Shown here: positions 43,274-48,073 of the stretch, piece after piece
Position numbering within the stretch: position 1 is the stretch's first letter
How the letters are laid out: every line of letters begins with the position of its first letter
Origin: Candidatus Poribacteria bacterium
GTDB taxonomy: Bacteria > Poribacteria > WGA-4E > WGA-3G
Length of the DNA stretch: 48,073 bases
Direction: 5' to 3'
Assembly: GCA_022823085.1 (NCBI GenBank)
Contig: JAJDXV010000094.1
Location: 1 to 48,073, forward strand
Made by a program: the position numbers and the translations under genes
The notes under the pieces: generated by a model
The model's input: the letters and a program-made list of their open reading frames with translations, nothing else
The model's database searches: none
What the model was told of the DNA's origin: nothing

Positions 43274-43867
43274 TCAATCGTTTCCAGGCTGTGAAAGCAA
43301 GTATTCGACGAGTTCATGCCACTTTGCAGCCATCTCGTGTGCCGGAATACATTTCTTTTTCCATGCGTCAGTACACCGTTGGCGATAGTCAAGTCCGTAT
43401 TCAGAAATAATCCACCGCTCGTAGTCGCCTATCCATGCGAGGCCTTGAGTAAGTAAGCTGAAAACGCGACACCACGCTTCCACATCACGTGGATGCGTAA
43501 GCTCAGGGAGTTGCTCTGATTTCCAGATGGGCAACGAAAAATCGACTGCTGCTGTCTGTTTAGGCGCGAATTTGTAACGCTGCAAAAAAAGCCCGCCTCG
43601 GTCCCCATCGCCATAGAAAAACCCGAATCCCCATAAAATAACTCGGCTTCTGCCAGAGCCATGCCACTCATAAGCGGTACTTCCGTGCTTGCCTTCCGGT
43701 GCTCGATGTTTGGTAAAACCGTAGGCGAGTAAAGGATTCCCCTCTACCCGGCGAATGTCCTGTCCCCAACACCACAACTGTTGGTCCAACAGCGTCGTCC
43801 CGATCTTCCTCACCTTGTTCAATGCACCTGACCAACGCGCAGATTCGTCGTTAGTTCTGCCAGACAT
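43274..43867 (-). CDS. Conserved-looking hypothetical protein
   Basis: A 197-residue soluble protein with LLDQQLWCWGQDIRR, GNPLLAYGFTKHRAPE, ILWGFGFFYGD and GGLFLQRYKFAP. It has no signal peptide or known motif. ATG has GGAG about 9 bp upstream. It lies inside the putative metal locus but has its own flanking spacers (350 bp downstream of the ZnuA-like gene); its relation to the metal genes is not evident. Confidence 0.6.
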   Translation of the reverse strand: MSGRTNDESARWSGALNKVRKIGTTLLDQQLWCWGQDIRRVEGNPLLAYGFTKHRAPEGKHGSTAYEWHGSGRSRVILWGFGFFYGDGDRGGLFLQRYKFAPKQTAAVDFSLPIWKSEQLPELTHPRDVEAWCRVFSLLTQGLAWIGDYERWIISEYGLDYRQRCTDAWKKKCIPAHEMAAKWHELVEYLLSQPGND

Positions 43868-44106
43868 GACTTATTCTCCCATAAGAAGCCGTTTCTACTT
43901 CTCACGCAATTCAAAAGCAGTGTCAAGTATTGTCGGTTTCTTTGCACTATTTCTTACCAGGCATCAAAGTTACGGATACCGCTGTTAGATGTGTTTACAT
44001 AGCACTCCGCTGGAGTGCAGCCGATCCTCAATGAATAGACTATAGACATGTTGCTCCGCTGGAGCAAAGAGACTTCTTGGCACCGAGCGGCGTGGTGTGG
44101 TTTTTT

Positions 44107-44175
44107 TAGGAGCGAGCTGTGCTAGCGAGTGTTTTCGTGTATAATATCACGGATCGCGAGTAAAACTCGCTCCTA
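44107..44175. repeat. Inverted-repeat element (GTAGGAGCGAG family)
   Basis: TAGGAGCGAG at 44107-44116 and CTCGCTCCTA at 44166-44175 are inverted; the interior AGCGAGTGTTTT and GCGAGTAAAACTCG also pair. It is likely a dispersed REP-type hairpin. Confidence 0.65.
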
Positions 44176-44194
44176 CGCCCTGCCTTGATAGAAA

Positions 44195-44217
44195 CCCGCT
44201 GGCTGGAAGCCAACGGG
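44195..44217 (-). terminator. Hairpin after the ZnuA-like gene
   Basis: On the - strand CCCGTTGGC and GCCAGCGGG form a 9-bp stem (one G-T pair) with a TTCCA loop, followed by TTTCTATC, directly after the stop at 44218. Thirty-six of 37 bases from 44177 to 44213 match the coding region at 40111-40147 of the AztD-like gene. Confidence 0.55.
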
Positions 44218-45159
44218 TTATAACCCCGATTTCTCAATCAAGGCATGTACGATCGTATCAATATTATATCGGATCATCCCGATGTAGGTGCCTTCAGGTG
44301 TCCCCTCATTTCCCATAGCGTCTGTGAAGAGCACACCACCGATCCGCACATCAAATCCTTTTGACTTCACAGCGGCTTTCACCGCTTCGAGACTCCGTGA
44401 AGAGACGGAGGACTCTACGAACATAGCAGAGATACGCCGCTCCGCAATAAACGTCGCCAATTCCTGTACATCAGCGATACTGACTTCTGACGCGGTGCTA
44501 ATACCTTGTAATCCGCGTACCTCAAACCCGTACGCCTCTCCGAAGTAGTTAAAACAGTCGTGCGCCGTCACAAGGACGCGTTGCTGAGATGGCACGCGTT
44601 CCACTTGCGACTTTACGTATTCATTGAGTTCCATAAGTTTCGTGAGGTAGCGTTCGGCGTTGCTTCGGTACAAGGCGGTATTATCGGCATCGTATTCACT
44701 CAGGGCATCGCGAACCTTTTCGACCGTTTGCATCCAAAGCTTCACGTCAAACCATAAGTGCGGGTCGTAGAGTCCGTCGTATTCTGCGGATTTTAGCAGT
44801 AGACTGCGATCGACAGCGTCTGTTACGGCGACCGTCGGCGTATCCTCTGACATCTTCGCGAGGATGTCCCCCATTTTTGCTTCAAGGTACAGCCCGTTAT
44901 AGAAGATGATGTGTGCTGAACCGAGCCTTTGCACATCTTTAGGTGTCGGGTTGTAAAAGTGTGGGTCTACGCCAGGTTCCACCATCCCGGTCACCTCAAC
45001 GCGCGGACCGCCAACATTTTTAACAACATCAGTAATCATACCGATCATGGTAACAACGCGAATTTTATCGCCTGCGGTAGCCCCCGGTTGTTTCTTCGGA
45101 TCACAGCCGGACCCGACCAGTATCGCTATTAAACATACCGAAATGTATAGTCTTTGCAT
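44218..45159 (-). CDS. ZnuA/TroA-type metal-binding lipoprotein
   Basis: A 313-residue cluster A-I periplasmic metal-binding protein. Lipobox LVGSGC (Cys20). Three His and one Asp typical of metal sites are in VDPHFYNPTP, YDPHLWFD, TAHDCFNYF and LFTDAMG. Zn- and Mn-type proteins share these; the His-rich loop of ZnuA is absent, so metal specificity is unsettled, though neighbours favour zinc. Start ATG 45159 gives a good lipoprotein signal; an earlier ATG at 45171 or GTG at 45183 cannot be excluded. No permease or ATPase genes adjoin. Confidence 0.88.
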   Translation of the reverse strand: MQRLYISVCLIAILVGSGCDPKKQPGATAGDKIRVVTMIGMITDVVKNVGGPRVEVTGMVEPGVDPHFYNPTPKDVQRLGSAHIIFYNGLYLEAKMGDILAKMSEDTPTVAVTDAVDRSLLLKSAEYDGLYDPHLWFDVKLWMQTVEKVRDALSEYDADNTALYRSNAERYLTKLMELNEYVKSQVERVPSQQRVLVTAHDCFNYFGEAYGFEVRGLQGISTASEVSIADVQELATFIAERRISAMFVESSVSSRSLEAVKAAVKSKGFDVRIGGVLFTDAMGNEGTPEGTYIGMIRYNIDTIVHALIEKSGL

Positions 45160-45163
45160 AATT

Positions 45164-45562
45164 TTATACATCTCCCGGCTCACATACTGGGCAGGTCTTA
45201 CAGAGGTGCCGATTTACAAGGTGTGCGGAGGCGAGTAAAACGCCACCGATACTGTAAAAGACCACTTCAAAAGTGCCTTCAACGGCTGTCCGAGCGGTGG
45301 CGATGAATGCCAATGCCACTATCAGTACCAACAATGCTCGCCAGCTTCGGTGGTGTCGAACCCCCCACGCTAAGCTCCCGATTGCCAGGGCAATTGCGCC
45401 ACTGATAAGGACCAATTCAGCACGCTCAGTCGCAAAGAACCCCAACCCAATCAAAGGCAAAACTGCTACTAAAAGCGGCATGGCGAGGCAATGAATCGCG
45501 CATGCGACAGAGAGGCACGCGCCCGTCGTATCCACTAATTCTTGATTAAAATACCTTTTCAA
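45164..45562 (-). CDS. MerC-domain membrane protein
   Basis: A 132-residue protein of four transmembrane helices with the MerC pattern CAIHCLAMPLLVAVLPL and a C-terminal CKTCPVC. MerC members transport mercury or other thiophilic metals, but many in non-mercury loci accompany zinc or other TonB receptor genes. TTG start at 45562 with AAGGAG 6 bp upstream. It lies between the receptor and the metal-binding lipoprotein, with 4-bp spacing to the latter. Confidence 0.8.
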   Translation of the reverse strand: MKRYFNQELVDTTGACLSVACAIHCLAMPLLVAVLPLIGLGFFATERAELVLISGAIALAIGSLAWGVRHHRSWRALLVLIVALAFIATARTAVEGTFEVVFYSIGGVLLASAHLVNRHLCKTCPVCEPGDV

Positions 45563-45581
45563 TTTTATCTCCTTAAATTTG

Positions 45582-47849
45582 CTAAAAATTAAGTTTATAC
45601 AAGAGTTTCACATTCCGCCCCGGTTCCGGCATCACTGCTTTGATCCGTGACAGATGTTCGCGATATATTGTATCAAAGAGGTTTTCGACTTCAAAAACGA
45701 CCCTGTTCTCCAGCTGCCACCACGAAAAATTGAGGTAACCTCCAATATCATAGACGAGATAGCCGTCTGTCGGTGCCTCAAATTCGCCGAGCCGTGTCTG
45801 GCTGCCTGAAAAACGGGATGTAACATGCAAATGCAACGGTGTCGGTGTGTAGCTGATGACGAATTTACCGTTGAGGGGCGGGATACGCTCCAGCGGTCGC
45901 CCACTGGTTTGAATAGTTCCGTAGATGTAACTCATATTCAACTGAAGATGGACCCGTGAGAGGACTTCACCGCCTATTTGGATTTCAGCCCCATCCATCA
46001 CAACATCGTGTCCCATGTACTGATAAATCCATAACCATCCCGCTGCCCCGCTGCCCCACTCCTTTTCACCGCTCTGCGTCGGAATGAGGTAGTTCTGTAT
46101 CTGATTCCTGAAAAGCGCGAGATTGAGTCTGAACCTGTCATCTCCGTATTTGACGAAGAGTTCAGTGCCATATCCGTTTTCGGGTCCCAGTTCTGCATTG
46201 CCAATTTCGTAGGAATAGACAGCCAAGTGGGGTCCATCACTGAAGAGTTCCTCAATACCGGGTGCGCGAAACGTTTTCATCAGGGTCGCACCCGTGCTCA
46301 ACCTATCTGTCCAATGGTAAATTCCAGAGGTAGCGCCGGAGAAACCGTTGAAATCACGGCGTCGGACGGTTCCCGCTCGGACGACTGCTCCGGGTCTAAA
46401 GGGTTCCGAACGTCTCAGGTCGTAGCGGATAGCCCCCTGTAAGGTGAGTTTGTCGAAGTTCCGCTGGTTTAGATAAAATCCCGCCAACGCGAATTCACGG
46501 GTGTGGGGTGTCCAATAAAACCCGCCTGTGGCATGGTCTCGGTACTCTCCCCAAACCCCCGCAACGGCGTTGTCTAATACGTACGCCATCGCTGAGACAT
46601 TGTAGGTTAGCACTCCGAATTCGACACCGAGTGTCCCGTTCGCTTCCAGCTCTTGATGCTGATAACGCGTATAGGCAGTCTGGAGTTTTACCTTTTCAAG
46701 TAGCCTTGTATTGAAGCGGTATTCCATTTGTCCTTCATAACGTTGCTTGTCAAGTGCGATGTTAACCCCACTCAGATGCCCTTCAGGGGAGCCGGGAACG
46801 CCGTAATCCGAACGATAGCTGCTTCCAGAAGCACCGATGAAACCCCACGGCTTAATCAGCGAGGCACCGCCTGAAAAATTGACGTTTGAAAGGGCGGTGT
46901 TTTCGAGTGCTCCTACCGGCGTTTGTGTGTCGGATGCGCGCCGCCGATTCCATTCTACATTGCCCGCGAAATCACCAATAGGGAACGTAAGACCTGTCAT
47001 TCCGGTCAAACCTGAGTTGACAGATTCACCTTGGAACGTTAGACGCATATCGAGCCGTCTCGGTAGAATTTGGGGGATGTGATTGCTTTTGACATTGATA
47101 ACACCGCCCAATGTGCTTGAACCGTAAATGAGCGATGCAGGACCCCGCGTAATTTCAACGCCCTCAGCGGTCGTCGGATCAATGGATACGGCGTGGTCGG
47201 CACTCGAGGCGGATTTATCGCCGGTGCGTTCGCCGTTTTCAAGAATGAGCAGCCTGTCCCCGCCCAATCCACGAATCACTGGACGGGCGACCGCACGTCC
47301 CATCGTTCGCTGAGAAATGCCGATCTCATTTGCCAATGTGGTCGCCAAGGTCATACCTAACCGTCTTTGGAGTTCTTCCTCATCCAATGCGAAGTCGGTT
47401 GTTGCCTCAAACTGTGAAAGCGTGCGATTTGAACCGTATACCGTGATGGTTTGCAGTTGAAATGACAAGGCCGCCAGTTCAACCTTGAGGTGAGGCGTGG
47501 CGGCGTTGACCTTAACAACCTGTTCAAACCGCTGATAACCAACCTTCAGGAACTGAAGCGTCTGCTGCCCTTCCGGCACTGCGTCAAACTTAAAACGACC
47601 CTTTGAATCGGTCCTCACACTTCTCTCAAGTCCCTTAATCTGAACGCTAACGCCACTCAGGCGCGCATGACTCCGTTCTTCAGTAACTTCTCCTTCCAAA
47701 GACTGCGTTGTGCCGGAAGCACTTTCGACATCCTTGAGATAGCAGAACAAGCATCCTACGACTCCAAATACGAACACCAATAGGTGAGGACACTTTCCAA
47801 GCGTCCTCACCGTGGGAGACCTGTGCGAACAAGCACAAGTGCTTAACAT
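45582..47849 (-). CDS. ZnuD-like TonB-dependent receptor
   Basis: A 755-residue outer-membrane receptor: N-terminal signal-like segment, carboxypeptidase-regulatory-like domain (about 50-125), plug domain (about 140-260; GGDRLLILENGERTG, GVEITRGPASLIYGS), and a beta-barrel. The segment LFSDGPHLAVYSYEIGN resembles ZnuD-type zinc receptors. It ends in VKLLYKLNF with a terminal aromatic, as usual for barrels. The start has AGGGGG 6 bp upstream, overlapping the stop of the His-rich gene before it. It would import zinc (inferred) using TonB. Confidence 0.88.
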   Translation of the reverse strand: MLSTCACSHRSPTVRTLGKCPHLLVFVFGVVGCLFCYLKDVESASGTTQSLEGEVTEERSHARLSGVSVQIKGLERSVRTDSKGRFKFDAVPEGQQTLQFLKVGYQRFEQVVKVNAATPHLKVELAALSFQLQTITVYGSNRTLSQFEATTDFALDEEELQRRLGMTLATTLANEIGISQRTMGRAVARPVIRGLGGDRLLILENGERTGDKSASSADHAVSIDPTTAEGVEITRGPASLIYGSSTLGGVINVKSNHIPQILPRRLDMRLTFQGESVNSGLTGMTGLTFPIGDFAGNVEWNRRRASDTQTPVGALENTALSNVNFSGGASLIKPWGFIGASGSSYRSDYGVPGSPEGHLSGVNIALDKQRYEGQMEYRFNTRLLEKVKLQTAYTRYQHQELEANGTLGVEFGVLTYNVSAMAYVLDNAVAGVWGEYRDHATGGFYWTPHTREFALAGFYLNQRNFDKLTLQGAIRYDLRRSEPFRPGAVVRAGTVRRRDFNGFSGATSGIYHWTDRLSTGATLMKTFRAPGIEELFSDGPHLAVYSYEIGNAELGPENGYGTELFVKYGDDRFRLNLALFRNQIQNYLIPTQSGEKEWGSGAAGWLWIYQYMGHDVVMDGAEIQIGGEVLSRVHLQLNMSYIYGTIQTSGRPLERIPPLNGKFVISYTPTPLHLHVTSRFSGSQTRLGEFEAPTDGYLVYDIGGYLNFSWWQLENRVVFEVENLFDTIYREHLSRIKAVMPEPGRNVKLLYKLNF

Positions 47850-47859
47850 GATGTCCCCC

Positions 47860-48073
47860 TTATTCCACTGTTACTGGTATCGGGAGTGCTGCTGTGAAGT
47901 CCGGATGATCCCCGTGAAGCAGTTGGAGTTTGATTTCCGTTTTTCCTGCTTTCAATCCTTCGAGTCCAAACGGTAACGCGTCAGCGTGTTCCTCGTGTTC
48001 CTCGTGTTCCTCTTCGTGTTCATGTTCGTGTTCCTCGTGGTCCAGATGGATCGCAATGATAGAGGCATCGTAA
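47860..48073 (-). CDS. Acidic/His-rich exported-type protein (partial C-terminus)
   Basis: The last 70 codons of a gene whose 5' end is outside the window. The reading frame begins with YDASIIAIHLDHE and then a run of Glu and His (HEHEHEEEHEEHEEH), then LPFGLEGLKAGKTEIKLQ and an end IPVTVE with TAA at 47860. The Glu/His run is suited to metal buffering. It lies 10 bp upstream of the receptor gene and shares the receptor's ribosome-binding site, so it is co-transcribed. Confidence 0.75.
   Translation of the reverse strand, partial: YDASIIAIHLDHEEHEHEHEEEHEEHEEHADALPFGLEGLKAGKTEIKLQLLHGDHPDFTAALPIPVTVE

Larger units (their letters stand above)
43868..44217. other. Repeat-rich intergenic region
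   Basis: 350 bp between genes with several small repeats: CACTCCGCTGGAGTG and GCTCCGCTGGAGC hairpins (about 44004-44065), an inverted element TAGGAGCGAG ... CTCGCTCCTA (44107-44175), and the hairpin at 44195-44217. No gene supported. Confidence 0.6.

Noticed and set aside
45164..45562. Mercury resistance operon from MerC
   Set aside because: No MerR, MerA, MerT or MerP is nearby, and the neighbours are zinc-type.

Overview
The window is about 48 kb of roughly balanced GC content from a Gram-negative-type bacterium. There is a TonB-dependent receptor, several lipoproteins and many signal-peptide proteins. The mixture suggests a Candidatus Poribacteria-like lineage: a phytanoyl-CoA dioxygenase-family protein, FG-GAP/UnbV proteins, a LamG protein, and an FlgD-like C-terminal domain carrying NYPNPFNPETW. 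This taxonomic call is an inference from protein style, not a search result. No rRNA, tRNA or CRISPR array was seen.

Region 1 (1-6.9 kb, + strand) opens with a probable IS200/IS605-type remnant marked by two copies of a CCCCGCTAAAGC-type hairpin. It abuts a D-threonine aldolase/D-serine dehydratase-like enzyme. A four-gene run of exported proteins follows: a duplicated GATase-like protein, a membrane-anchored PQQ-type beta-propeller, and two paralogous CBM9/DOMON-like proteins. It ends at a hairpin terminator. Region 2 (6.9-14.1 kb) has a DUF3500 protein, then an ECF sigma factor, its zinc-finger anti-sigma factor and a TPR protein. On the other strand are an Rpn-type nuclease and two unassigned membrane or secreted proteins.

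Region 3 (14.3-30.4 kb, all - strand) alternates housekeeping genes (pncB, accC, accB, efp, rdgB, rph) with secreted repeat proteins (TPR/FG-GAP/UnbV, TolB-like propeller), a PhyH dioxygenase and a BatA/DUF58 pair. Most gaps of about 80-160 bp here carry an inverted array of 7-bp tandem repeats (GGTAACT, TATAACT or GTATCCA types) around a variable core. Region 4 (30.5-35.7 kb, - strand) encodes an RsbU/RsbV/RsbW-like partner-switching module, a DUF4381-like membrane protein, a multi-cluster ferredoxin and a SufR-like regulator.

Region 5 (36.8-48.1 kb, all - strand) is the most notable. It looks like a zinc acquisition and handling locus: an acidic/His-rich exported protein (cut by the window end), a ZnuD-like TonB-dependent receptor, a MerC-type membrane protein, a ZnuA/TroA-type lipoprotein, a small His/Cys-rich membrane protein, an AztD-like zinc chaperone fused to an extra C-terminal FlgD/sorting-type domain, a thioredoxin-like ferredoxin, a small protein, a COG0523 (CobW-type) GTPase and a WD40 protein. 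No ABC permease or ATPase is present in the window. Zinc specificity is inferred from family resemblance and clustering.
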